40,161 nucleotides of DNA from Deltaproteobacteria bacterium (GTDB taxonomy: Bacteria > Desulfobacterota > Desulfobacteria > Desulfobacterales > UBA2156), in assembly GCA_019309485.1 (NCBI GenBank), contig JAFDGC010000019.1:1-40161 (forward strand), given 5' to 3'. This document shows, one piece after another, positions 16,272 through 25,478 of the stretch. The position numbers were made by a program, and so were the translations under genes. Position 1 is the first letter of the stretch. Every line of letters begins with the position of its first letter. Under the pieces are notes generated by a model. The model saw only the letters and a list, made by a program, of their open reading frames with translations, was not told the DNA's origin and made no database searches.

Positions 16272-16928
16272 TTGGAAATACTCGAATTGACATCCGCCCC
16301 AAGAACGGCGGCGGGCAAGGGTGCGGCCCGGAAATTCCGGAGACAGGGAAAGACCCCCGCAGTCCTTTATGGGTCGGGGCGCCCCCCGGTCCTGTTGACC
16401 GTATCCTTCAGCGGTCTGGAACGGGTCCTCAAGGGAAAGTCGGCGGTCCGTTCCATTTTCAAACTTGCGATTCAAAACGGCGGCACCGAATTCCGGACCG
16501 TCATGATCAAAGAGATTCAACGCCATCCCGTTACCAGGGAATTCATCCATGTGGATTTTTATGAAGTGAACATGGACCAAAAGATCCGTGTCAATGTCCC
16601 GGTGGTCACCAAGGGGAAGGCCAAGGGCGAGGAGATGGGGGGGCTCTTGCAGATCGTCCGAAGAGAGATCGAGATCCTGTGCCGCCCCATGGAAATTCCC
16701 AACACCATTGAGATCGACGTGAGCCACCTGGATTTCGGGGATGCCATTCACGTGGAGGATATCGTCCTGGACGGAGACGTGGAGATACTGGCCGAGACCA
16801 ACTTTACGGTGGTAACCGTGGTCAGCCCGAGGGCGGAGGAAGAAGAAATCGAAGCCGAAGCCGAAGCTGAAGAGACCATGGAAGAAGGCGCCGGGGAAGA
16901 AGGCGCAGGCGCCGAAGAGGAAGCCTAA
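16272..16928 (+). CDS. rplY: Ribosomal protein bL25 (Ctc-type, with C-terminal extension)
   Basis: bL25 binds 5S rRNA in the large subunit; the long Ctc form is also a general-stress protein. The protein is 218 residues from TTG 16272, eight bases after AGGAGG. The N-terminal RNA-binding domain includes GKGAARKFRRQGKTPAVLYG, and the later TL5/Ctc domain covers about residues 100-190. The C-terminus is a low-complexity Glu/Ala tail (EEEEIEAEAEAEE and onward), common in this group. It is followed 27 bases later by pth, its usual neighbour. Confidence 0.93.
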   Translation: MEILELTSAPRTAAGKGAARKFRRQGKTPAVLYGSGRPPVLLTVSFSGLERVLKGKSAVRSIFKLAIQNGGTEFRTVMIKEIQRHPVTREFIHVDFYEVNMDQKIRVNVPVVTKGKAKGEEMGGLLQIVRREIEILCRPMEIPNTIEIDVSHLDFGDAIHVEDIVLDGDVEILAETNFTVVTVVSPRAEEEEIEAEAEAEETMEEGAGEEGAGAEEEA

Positions 16929-16955
16929 ACAAAACCCATTGACGGGGGCGGGCGT

Positions 16956-17537
16956 GTGCACTTGGTGGTCGGGCTGGGAAATCCCGGAAAAGCGTATGAA
17001 AAGACACGTCACAATACCGGGTTCATGGTGGTGGACGCATTGGCCGCAGAGTTTTCCATATCCGTGAGCCAGAGGGCAAAAGGAGTGCGCTACGGTGCCG
17101 GAATCATTGCAGGGCAGGCCGTCACCCTCGCCAAGCCCCAAGGATATATGAACCGAAGCGGTCCCCCGGTGCAGCGCTTGTGCCGGGATTTGAAGCTTTC
17201 GAGCGAGGCGGTGACGGTGATCCACGACGACATCGATATCCCGTTGGGAAATATAAAAATAAAAGAGAAAGGAGGGCATGGAGGACACAAAGGCGTGCGG
17301 TCGCTCATGGATGCCTTGGGAAGCGATCGGTTCATTCGCATCCGCGTTGGAATCGGGCGTCCGGAGTCAGCGACAAGTGTTACGGATTATGTGCTGGACG
17401 ACTTTGCACCCGAAGAAAAAGAAATCCTGGTCGAAGTCGTTCAGCGGGCCAAGGAGGCGGTGGTCTGCATCCTGACCCGCGGCACGAAGGAGGGCATGAA
17501 CCGATTCAACACCAGTAAAACAAGAATTTTACGCTAA
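16956..17537 (+). CDS. pth: Peptidyl-tRNA hydrolase
   Basis: Pth releases peptides from prematurely dissociated peptidyl-tRNA. The 193-residue protein begins at GTG 16956. The family motifs are [20 protein letters not shown] (with the catalytic histidine in RHNTG), [18 protein letters not shown] and [13 protein letters not shown]. The position directly after rplY and before hppA and carD fits a housekeeping operon. Confidence 0.96.
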   Translation: MHLVVGLGNPGKAYEKTRHNTGFMVVDALAAEFSISVSQRAKGVRYGAGIIAGQAVTLAKPQGYMNRSGPPVQRLCRDLKLSSEAVTVIHDDIDIPLGNIKIKEKGGHGGHKGVRSLMDALGSDRFIRIRVGIGRPESATSVTDYVLDDFAPEEKEILVEVVQRAKEAVVCILTRGTKEGMNRFNTSKTRILR

Positions 17538-17556
17538 ACCGAAAACGGAGGAAAGA

Positions 17557-19569
17557 ATGGATTTCATCATCAAGAACATACCGTTGGTTTGCACACTAGT
17601 GGGTCTGTTGGGGGTGGCGTACGCGATGATTGTTGCCGGCATCGTGAAGGGCGCACCCGCCGGGGACGCGCGGATGCAGGAGATCTCCGGTGCAATTAAA
17701 GAAGGTGCCATCGCCTATCTGAACCGGCAGCTTAAAAGCGTGGCGATCGCCGGGCTGATTATTTTTGCCATCATTTTCGTCACCATGGGCGCAAAGACGG
17801 CTGTGGGCTTTTTGATCGGCGCCGTTGCATCCTATGCCGCCGGCTACATCGGGATGCGGGTCTCCGTCATCGCCAATGTTCGGGTGGCGGAGGCGGCCAA
17901 GAAGGGGCTGGCCGCAGGACTGTCCTTGGCCTTCAAGGGCGGCTCGGTGACCGGCATGCTCGTGGCGGGCCTGGCCCTCACCGCGGTGGCTGGATACTAC
18001 CATTTCACCCGTGACGTGGTGGCCCTGGTCGCTTTGGGCTTCGGCGGAAGCCTCATTTCCATCTTCGCCCGGTTGGGCGGCGGTATCTTCACCAAAGGCG
18101 CGGATGTGGGCGCGGACCTGGTGGGGAAGGTGGAGGCCGGCATTCCCGAAGACGATCCCCGGAATCCGGCGGTCATCGCCGACAACGTGGGGGACAACGT
18201 GGGGGACTGCGCCGGGATGGCGGCGGATCTCTTCGAGACCTACGCCGTCACCGCAGTGGCCGCCATGCTCATCGGCCACCTCATGTTCCCCAAGATCGCC
18301 ATTGCCACAGAGTTTCCTCTGATGCTGGGCGCCATTTCCATTATCGCCTCCATCATCGCGGTCTTCTTCGTCCGCCTCGGCACCAGCCAGTATATCATGG
18401 GCGCCCTGTACAAGGGGATGTTCGGCTCCGCGATCATGGCCATCATCGGGTTTTATTTCGCAACGAAAAAACTCATGGTCACCCTGGAAGACATCGCACC
18501 CATGGCGATTTTTTATGCCGCCATGGTGGGCATCATCCTCACCGTGGTCATCGTGATCATCACGGAATTTTATACCGGCAAGTATTCCCCGGTCAAAGGG
18601 GTGGCCGAGGCGTCCACCACCGGACATGCCACCAATATCATCGCCGGCCTGGCCCTGAGCATGCAGGCCACGGCGCTCCCGGTGCTGGCCATCTGTGTGG
18701 GGATCTTCACGGCCTATCATTTTGCCGGGCTTTATGGCATCGCCACAGCGGCCATGGCCATGCTCTCCATGACCGGAATGGTCATCGCCATTGACGCCTA
18801 CGGGCCCATCACCGACAACGCCGGCGGGATTGCGGAAATGGCGGAGATGGACGAAAGCGTTCGGGCCGTCACAGATCCCTTGGACGCCGTGGGAAACACC
18901 ACCAAGGCAGTGACCAAAGGATACGCCATCGGTTCGGCAGGGCTCGCGGCGCTGGTCCTTTTTGCCTGTTATGTCTATGAGTTCGTCATGCGGGGCGGGG
19001 AAGGCGGCGCCATCCGGTTCGATCTCGGAGACGTCAACGTCATCATCGGCCTTTTCATCGGCGGGCTTCTGCCGTACCTCTTCGCCTCCATCGCCATGAA
19101 GGCGGTGGGCAATGCCGGCGGGGCGGTGGTGGAGGAAGTGCGTCGGCAGTTCCGGGAGATCCCGGGAATCATGGAAGGCACTGCCAAGCCCGATTACGGC
19201 ACCTGCGTGGATATCGTTACCAAGTTCGCCCTTAAGGAAATGATGATCCCCGCGTTGCTTCCGGTCGTCGCCCCTCTCGCAGTGGGTTTTCTCCTGGGAA
19301 AAGTGGCCCTCGGAGGGTTGCTTATCGGGAGTATCGTTACCGGTCTCTTCGTGGCCATCTCCATGACCACGGGAGGTGCGGCGTGGGATAACGCCAAAAA
19401 ATACATCGAAGACGGCCATCTGGGCGGCAAGGGAAGCGACGCCCATAAGGCTGCGGTCACCGGCGATACGGTCGGCGATCCGTATAAAGACACCGCAGGT
19501 CCCGCCGTGAACCCCATGATCAAGATCCTCAACGTGGTGGCCCTGTTGATGGTGCCGTTTTTGTTGTAA
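17557..19569 (+). CDS. hppA: Membrane-bound H+-translocating pyrophosphatase (K+-independent type)
   Basis: HppA couples hydrolysis of pyrophosphate to proton export, recovering energy from biosynthetic PPi. It is a 670-residue polytopic protein with about 15-16 membrane helices. The pyrophosphate site is visible in [20 protein letters not shown] and [19 protein letters not shown], and the C-terminal part in [18 protein letters not shown]. The sequence [10 protein letters not shown] has lysine where potassium-dependent enzymes have alanine, so this is the K+-independent, proton-pumping class by family rules. GGAGGA precedes the ATG. A strong terminator follows, ending the serA-to-hppA run. 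Confidence 0.96.
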   Translation: MDFIIKNIPLVCTLVGLLGVAYAMIVAGIVKGAPAGDARMQEISGAIKEGAIAYLNRQLKSVAIAGLIIFAIIFVTMGAKTAVGFLIGAVASYAAGYIGMRVSVIANVRVAEAAKKGLAAGLSLAFKGGSVTGMLVAGLALTAVAGYYHFTRDVVALVALGFGGSLISIFARLGGGIFTKGADVGADLVGKVEAGIPEDDPRNPAVIADNVGDNVGDCAGMAADLFETYAVTAVAAMLIGHLMFPKIAIATEFPLMLGAISIIASIIAVFFVRLGTSQYIMGALYKGMFGSAIMAIIGFYFATKKLMVTLEDIAPMAIFYAAMVGIILTVVIVIITEFYTGKYSPVKGVAEASTTGHATNIIAGLALSMQATALPVLAICVGIFTAYHFAGLYGIATAAMAMLSMTGMVIAIDAYGPITDNAGGIAEMAEMDESVRAVTDPLDAVGNTTKAVTKGYAIGSAGLAALVLFACYVYEFVMRGGEGGAIRFDLGDVNVIIGLFIGGLLPYLFASIAMKAVGNAGGAVVEEVRRQFREIPGIMEGTAKPDYGTCVDIVTKFALKEMMIPALLPVVAPLAVGFLLGKVALGGLLIGSIVTGLFVAISMTTGGAAWDNAKKYIEDGHLGGKGSDAHKAAVTGDTVGDPYKDTAGPAVNPMIKILNVVALLMVPFLL

Positions 19570-19592
19570 ATCGGCATCCTTTCTGAACGCAT

Positions 19593-19631
19593 AAAAAAGG
19601 ATTGGCGCAAGTCTGCGCCAATCCTTTTTTT
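19593..19631 (+). terminator. Rho-independent terminator after hppA
   Basis: A perfect 17-bp stem, AAAAAAGGATTGGCGCA with its complement, encloses the 4-base loop AGTC and ends in a run of seven T. It starts 24 bases after the hppA stop. Confidence 0.93.
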
Positions 19632-19708
19632 ATCCCTTGATCCCGGTTTAAATTTGTGATAAACAGACTCCAGGATGAACGATGTGCAATAGATCAATTG
19701 GAGTCGCT

Positions 19709-20257
19709 ATGGGCAAAAGCAAAGGTGAGGCAAGGGTCGACACCTCCGGCGGCATCGGCCGAGGAGACGGTTTCCGGGTCGGGGATTTGGCGGTTTATCC
19801 CGCCCACGGTGTGGGACGGATCGACGCCATCGAGACCCGCGTCATCAACGGGGAAAGACAAGATTTTTACATTATGAAGGTCCTCGAAAACGGCATGGTG
19901 ATCATGATCCCGACCCGGAATGTCCAGTCCGTTGGGTTGCGGGATGTCATCCCTGAAGGCGAGATCCCCAAGGTCTATCAGATCATGCAGGAAGAACGGG
20001 ATGTTTCCCTGGAAAATCAGACATGGAACAGAAGGTACCGGGAATACATGGAAAAGATCAAAACCGGTTCCCTTTACGATGTGGCCGAGGTCTTTAGGGA
20101 TCTTTATCTGCTCAAGCTGGAAAAGGACCTGTCTTTCGGCGAACGCAAACTCTACGATACGGCCCAGGGGCTTCTGGTGAAAGAGCTGTCGACCGCGAAA
20201 AACACGGACGAAAAAACGATCCTTAGCGAAATCGAATCTCTGTTCTCACCCCAGTAA
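19709..20257 (+). CDS. carD: CarD/CdnL-family transcription regulator
   Basis: CarD-type proteins bind RNA polymerase beta and stabilise open promoter complexes, notably at rRNA promoters. The 182-residue protein has the N-terminal polymerase-interacting domain (FRVGDLAVYPAHGVGRIDAI, about residues 22-85) and a helical C-terminal DNA-contact domain (EYMEKIKTGSLYDVAEVFRD onward). The first ~20 residues are polar and probably disordered. ATG 19709 is preferred because it follows TTGGAG; an upstream ATG lacks a site. It is followed 25 bases later by rluD, so they are likely co-transcribed. Confidence 0.93.
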   Translation: MGKSKGEARVDTSGGIGRGDGFRVGDLAVYPAHGVGRIDAIETRVINGERQDFYIMKVLENGMVIMIPTRNVQSVGLRDVIPEGEIPKVYQIMQEERDVSLENQTWNRRYREYMEKIKTGSLYDVAEVFRDLYLLKLEKDLSFGERKLYDTAQGLLVKELSTAKNTDEKTILSEIESLFSPQ

Positions 20258-20282
20258 TCCTTCCACTACTCCACAGCCGGCC

Positions 20283-21281
20283 ATGAAGGGTGAGCCTTCT
20301 TTCCGTCTCGTTGCTGATAAAGAGGAAAACGCCCTTCGTCTGGATGCCTATGTGGCCGGGCATATCCTCCGAATCACCCGGAGTCGCGCCCGGCGCCTCA
20401 TTCTTTCCGGTGCCATTCTTGTAAACGGAATCCCGCGGAGGCCGTCGTATACGGTGAAAAAAGGGGATTCGATCACCGGAACCCTGCCGGATCCCCCGGC
20501 GCCTTTTCCAGCCCCTGAGCCGGGGGCAATCGACGTCCTTTACCAAGATGCGGCGCTGATCGTTATCAACAAGCCCCCGGGTCTGGTGGTGCACCCGGGG
20601 CCGGGGCATTTTTCGAACACCCTGGTCAACGCCCTGTTGTTCCGTTACCCGGAACTCCGGGAGGTGGGGGATCCAAAGCGTCCCGGAATCGTCCATCGCC
20701 TTGACAAGGATACCTCCGGCCTCCTCGTGGTGGCCCGATCACCCGCCGCGTACCTTCACCTGACCCGCCAGTTCAAGTCCCGAGAGGCCGTCAAATCCTA
20801 TTTAGCGGTTGTCCATGGCGTCCCGGAATCGGATGAAGGGCGGATTTTACTTTCCGTGGGGCGCCATCCCAGGGACCGAAAGCGCATGACCACAAAAAAT
20901 CCCAGAGGGAGGGCGGCGGAAAGCCGCTGGCATGTCCGGGAACGCTTTTACGACGCCTGTCTCCTTGAAATCGGGTTGAAAACCGGGAGAACCCACCAGA
21001 TTCGGGTCCATTGCGCGGCCCTGGGGCATCCGGTCCTGGGAGATCTGGTCTACGGAAAACGAAAGTCGACACCCCGGAAAAAAAGCGGGGGAAACGCGGC
21101 GAACGCCCGTCACGCGGCGAAACGCCAGATGCTCCACGCCTGGCGGCTCCAAGTCATTCATCCGGAAACATCCGCGGTCATGCGTTTCGAAGCCCCCGTA
21201 CCCGAAGATATGGAATCGTTGATGATGACCTTGAGAAAAGGCGAAAAGCAAGGGGATCCACAAGAGGGGTTTCAGAAATAA
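20283..21281 (+). CDS. rluD: RluA/RluD-family 23S rRNA pseudouridine synthase
   Basis: This enzyme converts specific uridines in 23S rRNA to pseudouridine. The 332-residue protein has an N-terminal S4 RNA-binding domain (RLDAYVAGHILRITRSRARR and onward) and the catalytic domain with the invariant Asp in HRLDKDTSGLLVVA. KTGRTHQIRVHCAALGHPVLGD is the second family signature. A short basic insert (about residues 260-280) precedes the last strand. The choice between RluD and the paralogous RluC cannot be proved by eye; the S4 domain and length favour RluD. It ends 28 bases before the convergent rnf-tail gene, with no clear terminator. Confidence 0.9.
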   Translation: MKGEPSFRLVADKEENALRLDAYVAGHILRITRSRARRLILSGAILVNGIPRRPSYTVKKGDSITGTLPDPPAPFPAPEPGAIDVLYQDAALIVINKPPGLVVHPGPGHFSNTLVNALLFRYPELREVGDPKRPGIVHRLDKDTSGLLVVARSPAAYLHLTRQFKSREAVKSYLAVVHGVPESDEGRILLSVGRHPRDRKRMTTKNPRGRAAESRWHVRERFYDACLLEIGLKTGRTHQIRVHCAALGHPVLGDLVYGKRKSTPRKKSGGNAANARHAAKRQMLHAWRLQVIHPETSAVMRFEAPVPEDMESLMMTLRKGEKQGDPQEGFQK

Positions 21282-21308
21282 AATTTGATGAAATCGTAGA
21301 AAGCCAGA

Positions 21309-21596
21309 TTAATCCCCGGCGGCCGACAGGGCGCTTACCCATGTTTCAAAAAGCTCCCGGCGGAGACGGTGCTCGGTGCGGGGGAGCCGACCCGAACGGA
21401 AAAAATCCAAGAGCCAATCCAGGGCAACGCGGACGTCTTCCACCGTGACGGTGATTCCCAGTACGTTGCGTTGCTGATCCCTGAATTCGAGGGTGCTTTT
21501 CACCAGGACGGAAAAGACGTGTTTGGCCTCCCGGGGAACGCTTTCCGGATCTCCGACGGCCCGGCGCAAGAGGTCTTCGAGTTCGAATTCCTCCAC
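21309..21596 (-). CDS. Unknown 95-residue protein at the end of the rnf operon
   Basis: The gene starts at GTG 21596, one base after the rnfB stop, so translation is probably coupled. The protein begins MEEFELEDLLRRAVGDPESV and is acidic/basic mixed, rich in Leu and Arg, with no cysteine, signal peptide or membrane helix. Predicted helices surround a short strand-like segment, RNVLGITVTVEDVRVAL. I do not recognise the family. Its fixed position after rnfB suggests a role in assembly or regulation of the complex, but this rests on context alone. Confidence 0.65.
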   Translation of the reverse strand: MEEFELEDLLRRAVGDPESVPREAKHVFSVLVKSTLEFRDQQRNVLGITVTVEDVRVALDWLLDFFRSGRLPRTEHRLRRELFETWVSALSAAGD

Positions 21597-21597
21597 C

Positions 21598-23664
21598 CTA
21601 GGCCGCCGCGTCTTTGTTGTAGCAGATCCTGCCACAGTCCAGGCACCGGGAAGATTCCTTCTTGGCGTCTTCTTCGGAAATGACCTGGTCCACCTCCACA
21701 AAGGAACAAATCCGTTCTTCCACCGGCAACTCGGGCATGGGAATCCTCGGGATCTTTTGAATCCCCGGGACGGAATCGAAAAGGGTCCCAGGAATATGAC
21801 GTTTGAAGAGGGCCTTTTCAGGAGGCGTCACGGCCTGACCGGAAAGATACAGGTGAATGGATCGGGCTGCCCGCCGACCACCGCCGATGGCGTCCACCAC
21901 AAGGGAGGGTCCCGTGGCGGCGTCTCCTGCGGCAAAGATATACGGAATGCTCGATTGGAGCGTCTCGGGATCCACATCGATGGTGTTCCAGCGGGTGGTC
22001 TTGAGGGACTGGACGCGCTTTCCTTCTTCTTTGAACGTGATTTCGGGCTGTTGCCCGATGGCGGAGATGATCATGTCCGCTTCGAGAAGCGTTTCGGAGC
22101 CTTCCACCGGGACCGGCCGCCGTCTTCCGCTGGCATCGGGTTCCCCCAGTTCCATCTTGAGGTATTCCAGGTGCGTGGCGTTTCCTTGATCGTCTCCCAC
22201 CACCCGAACGGGGGCGGCGAGAAAGATGAATTTGACGCCTTCATGCTCCGCGGCTTCGATTTCCACCGCATTGGCCGGCATCTCTTTCCGTGTCCGGCGA
22301 TAGAGGATGTAGACCTCCTCGGCGCCGAGACGGATAAGGGTGCGGACGCAGTCGATGGCCGTGTTCCCGCCCCCCACCACCACTGCCCGACGACCGATGG
22401 GAATCGTTTCCCCGGAAGCGATCCGGGACAAAAAATCGATTCCGGTGTAGCATCCGGGAAGATCCTCCCCCTCGATCTTAAGGGAATAGTCCTTCCATGC
22501 CCCGACCCCCAGGAAGATGGCGTCGTATCCCGCCGCCACCACGGAGGGAAGGTTGAAATCGATCCCGAGTTTGACGTGGGTGTGCACCCTGATCCCGAGG
22601 TTCAGGATCCCTTCGATTTCCCAATCCAGGACTTTCTTTGGGAGGCGATATTCCGGGATCCCATAGCGGATCATCCCCCCCAGTTCGGGCATGGCCTCGT
22701 AGATGGTGACGTCGTGGCCCAGCCGCCGGAGATAATAGGCACAGGTCAGCCCGGCGGGCCCTCCCCCGATGACCGCGACTTTTTTCCCGGTGTCCGGGGC
22801 GCAAGGGACAGGGATCCGTTTCCCGGAATGCATTTCCCGATCGGCCACGAAGCGTTTCAACTGGTTGATGGAGACCGCTTCGTCTTCGATGCCCCGGCGG
22901 CAGAAATCCTCGCATGGATGCGGGCAGACCCGGCCGCATGAAAGCAACAAAGGGTTCCGATCCCGAATGGTCCGGACCGCGCCGTCATAGTCTCCCGACT
23001 TGATCTGGGCGATGTATTTGGGGATGTCGATCTGTGCCGGGCAGGTCTGCTGGCAGGGGGCCAGGCAGTCATCCTCCTGGTTGAAATGGAGCAACCGGTC
23101 CCTCAACGTGGTGACGGAAAGGACGTTTTTGGGGCAGACGCGCTCGCACGCACCGCATCCCACGCATTTCCCCTCGTCGATGACGGGGAAACCTTCCGGA
23201 CCGATCTCGATGGCGTCAAAAAGGCAGGCCCGGACACAATCCCCATACCCAAGGCAACCGATGTCGCACTCCCGTTTCCCGCCGAACAGCGCATTCACGG
23301 CTTGGCAGGAGCGGATCCCCATGTAAAAGTAAATGTCTTCCGCCCGGTCTCCGCCTTGGCATTTATTGGAAGAGGTTTTGGATTCCGCCGCCCCGGCGTC
23401 CACACCCATCACCCGGGCCACATTGGTCGCGGATTCCGGGCCGGCCACGATGCACACACTGGGGGGCGCCTTTCCGGCCACTACCGCCACCGCTGCCGCC
23501 GAGCACCCGGCGTACCCGCAGCCGCCGCAGTTGGCGCCGGCCAAAAAGCCTTCCACCTCCGCGATGCGCGGATCTTCGTATACGTAAAAGATCTTCGAAG
23601 CGATACTCAAGATGGAACCGCAGGCGGCCCCCAGTCCGAACATGAACAACAACGCTTCCGTCAA
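21598..23664 (-). CDS. rnfB: RnfB fused to a GltD/NfnB-like FAD/NAD(P)-dependent oxidoreductase
   Basis: RnfB is the ferredoxin-facing subunit of Rnf. Residues 1-185 are a normal RnfB: an N-terminal membrane helix, the Fe-S motif CGGCGYAGC (C46, C49, C54, with C71) and a double ferredoxin domain (CLGYGDCVRAC and CVGCGACERVCP). Residues ~195-650 are a complete glutamate-synthase-beta-like module: a CLAPCQQTCPAQIDIP cysteine region, an FAD site GGGPAGLTCAYYL (about 300) and an NAD(P) site GGGNTAIDCV (about 431). A last motif, CLDCGRIC, is at the end. The total is 688 residues against 190-280 for ordinary RnfB. The frame is continuous, so this is a real fusion and not an overlap. It suggests NAD(P)H chemistry tied directly to RnfB. 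Confidence 0.95.
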   Translation of the reverse strand: MTEALLFMFGLGAACGSILSIASKIFYVYEDPRIAEVEGFLAGANCGGCGYAGCSAAAVAVVAGKAPPSVCIVAGPESATNVARVMGVDAGAAESKTSSNKCQGGDRAEDIYFYMGIRSCQAVNALFGGKRECDIGCLGYGDCVRACLFDAIEIGPEGFPVIDEGKCVGCGACERVCPKNVLSVTTLRDRLLHFNQEDDCLAPCQQTCPAQIDIPKYIAQIKSGDYDGAVRTIRDRNPLLLSCGRVCPHPCEDFCRRGIEDEAVSINQLKRFVADREMHSGKRIPVPCAPDTGKKVAVIGGGPAGLTCAYYLRRLGHDVTIYEAMPELGGMIRYGIPEYRLPKKVLDWEIEGILNLGIRVHTHVKLGIDFNLPSVVAAGYDAIFLGVGAWKDYSLKIEGEDLPGCYTGIDFLSRIASGETIPIGRRAVVVGGGNTAIDCVRTLIRLGAEEVYILYRRTRKEMPANAVEIEAAEHEGVKFIFLAAPVRVVGDDQGNATHLEYLKMELGEPDASGRRRPVPVEGSETLLEADMIISAIGQQPEITFKEEGKRVQSLKTTRWNTIDVDPETLQSSIPYIFAAGDAATGPSLVVDAIGGGRRAARSIHLYLSGQAVTPPEKALFKRHIPGTLFDSVPGIQKIPRIPMPELPVEERICSFVEVDQVISEEDAKKESSRCLDCGRICYNKDAAA

Positions 23665-23676
23665 AGGGTCCTCCTA

Positions 23677-24252
23677 TCAGGCCATGCCTTTGAAGGCGAA
23701 GAAGGCCAGGGAAAGCACCCCTGCGGTCACCAGTCCGATGGCGGTATCCTGCAGGGGCCTGGGCACCCGACCCAGGATGATCCGTTCGCGCACGCCGGCG
23801 AAAAGAATCAAGGCCAACCCGAATCCCACGGCATAGGAAAAGGAGGTCACCAGGGACTGCATGAAGGTGTATTCTTCATTGACGTTGATCAGGCAGACCC
23901 CCATCACGGCGCAGTTGGTGGTGATCAGCGGCAAGAAGATGCCAAGCCCGGTATACAGGGCCGGGACGCTTTTTTTCAAAAACATCTCAACAAACTGCAC
24001 CAGAGAGGCGATGACCAGGATGAAGGCAATGGTCCTTAAATATTCCAGCCCGAAGGCCTTGAGAACGTATGTTTCCAAGAGCCAGGTGATCACCCCTGCC
24101 AAAACCAGGACGAAGACCACCGCCATGGCCATCCCCACCGCGGTTTCCATCTTCTTGGAGGTCCCTAAAAACGGACAGTTGCCGAGGTATTGGGCCAGCA
24201 GAATATTGTTGACCAGAATGCAACTGATGGCCAGCAGGATATAATCGCCCAT
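23677..24252 (-). CDS. rnfA: Rnf electron-transport complex subunit A
   Basis: This 191-residue, six-helix membrane protein is homologous to NqrE. The two cysteine loops that hold the intramembrane iron-sulfur centre with RnfE are present: NNILLAQYLGNCPFLG and FLPLITTNCAVMGVCL. Length and motif order are typical. It is 16 bases downstream of rnfE and 12 upstream of rnfB, in the standard CDGEAB order. Confidence 0.96.
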   Translation of the reverse strand: MGDYILLAISCILVNNILLAQYLGNCPFLGTSKKMETAVGMAMAVVFVLVLAGVITWLLETYVLKAFGLEYLRTIAFILVIASLVQFVEMFLKKSVPALYTGLGIFLPLITTNCAVMGVCLINVNEEYTFMQSLVTSFSYAVGFGLALILFAGVRERIILGRVPRPLQDTAIGLVTAGVLSLAFFAFKGMA

Positions 24253-24268
24253 GGGATGCTCCTTTTTT

Positions 24269-24862
24269 TTACTTTTTCCCGACGAGGTTCATGAGACACA
24301 GCATCAACCCGAGGCAAACAAAGGCGCCCGGGGCTTCCACCATGAAGGTAAAGGGCTGGAAGGCGGGGCCGAAGACCGTTTTCCCCAAAAAGGTGCCGTT
24401 GCCCAAAATTTCCCGGACACCTCCCAGGGCGCCCAGCGCCAGGGTGAAGCCAACACCGATGCCCAGCCCGTCGGCAGTGGATGCCAGGACGCTGTTTTTG
24501 GAAGCAAAGGCTTCGGCGCGTCCCAACACGATGCAGTTCACCACGATCAGCGGAATGAAAATTCCCAGTTTCAGAAAAAGCGGATACGTAAAGGCCTGCA
24601 TCAAGAGTTCCACCACCGTGACGAACGTGGCGATGACGATGATGAAACAGGCGATCCGTACTTTGGAGGGGATGATCTTGCGCAACGCCGAAACCAAAAT
24701 ATTGGAAAAAACCAGCACAAATGTGGTGGCCAAGCCCATCCCGATGCCGTTTTCAACGGTCTTGGTCACGGCAAGGGTGGGGCATAGACCCAGCACCAGG
24801 CGAAACGGGGGGATTTCATCCCATAACCCTTTGACGAATTCTTGTGTCAGCGTTTTGGCCAT
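24269..24862 (-). CDS. rnfE: Rnf electron-transport complex subunit E
   Basis: This 197-residue, six-helix membrane subunit is homologous to NqrD. Key segments are LVLGLCPTLAVTKTVENG near the N-terminus, with its cysteine, and PLIVVNCIVLGRAEAFA with the second cysteine. The two probably share an intramembrane Fe-S centre with RnfA. The start at 24862 gives the normal family N-terminus. Confidence 0.95.
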   Translation of the reverse strand: MAKTLTQEFVKGLWDEIPPFRLVLGLCPTLAVTKTVENGIGMGLATTFVLVFSNILVSALRKIIPSKVRIACFIIVIATFVTVVELLMQAFTYPLFLKLGIFIPLIVVNCIVLGRAEAFASKNSVLASTADGLGIGVGFTLALGALGGVREILGNGTFLGKTVFGPAFQPFTFMVEAPGAFVCLGLMLCLMNLVGKK

Positions 24863-24883
24863 GTCGCGTTTCCTTTGGGACCC

Positions 24884-25477
24884 TTAGTTGGCAAAGGTTT
24901 TTAATTTTTCCATCAGTTGGGGTTTGACGCGTTCGTAAATACCCGCCGCGTCGGTCAATGCGGCAGAAACCCCCCGGGAGGTCACTGTGGCACCGGACAG
25001 GGCATCCACTTGCCCTCCGTCGGCCTTGACCTTGAATTCCTTTTTCAAAGGGAGTCCCTGAAACTGGGCGGTAAAATCCGGTTCGGTCTTGGCCCTGGAT
25101 CCGACCCCCGGTGTTTCGCTGTGCGTGGTGACACCCACTCCCACGATGGTGTCTTCTTTCACGTTGACGCCCACCATGACTCCGATATTGCCCCCGAACC
25201 CTTTTCCAAAGCTTTCCAGGGCCACCGTGCTGGGTTTCCCGTCGAAGACGCCCACGAAAAAGCTGTGCTCCACGTCCCCGTCTTTGATTTTGAAACGGTC
25301 CACGATGGGATCGTTGGAACACCCTTCCAAAATGGAACGAATGGCCGGGCCTTTCACGAATTTGAGTTGCTGGTATTCAATGCGCTCTTTCGTGTTGTTG
25401 CGAATCGCCGCCAGAAGGCCGCCCGAAAAGGAACTCAAAACGGTCAAAACCACCACCATCTTGATCATTTCACGCAT
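24884..25477 (-). CDS. rnfG: Rnf electron-transport complex subunit G
   Basis: This 197-residue protein has one N-terminal helix and a periplasmic FMN-binding domain. The flavinylation motif DALSGATVTS is intact, with Thr164 as the covalent FMN site. THSETPGVGS is the second conserved element. Since RnfD here has lost its equivalent threonine, RnfG would be the only covalent-flavin subunit of this complex. Its start lies one base after the rnfD stop. Confidence 0.95.
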   Translation of the reverse strand: MREMIKMVVVLTVLSSFSGGLLAAIRNNTKERIEYQQLKFVKGPAIRSILEGCSNDPIVDRFKIKDGDVEHSFFVGVFDGKPSTVALESFGKGFGGNIGVMVGVNVKEDTIVGVGVTTHSETPGVGSRAKTEPDFTAQFQGLPLKKEFKVKADGGQVDALSGATVTSRGVSAALTDAAGIYERVKPQLMEKLKTFAN

Positions 25478-25478
25478 G

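Noticed and set aside
17596-19446. 616-codon open frame on the minus strand
   Set aside because: It is antisense to hppA and His/Gly/Asp-rich, typical of a shadow of a hydrophobic GC-rich gene.
21493-22941. 482-codon open frame on the plus strand
   Set aside because: It is antisense to the RnfB fusion and shows no domain.
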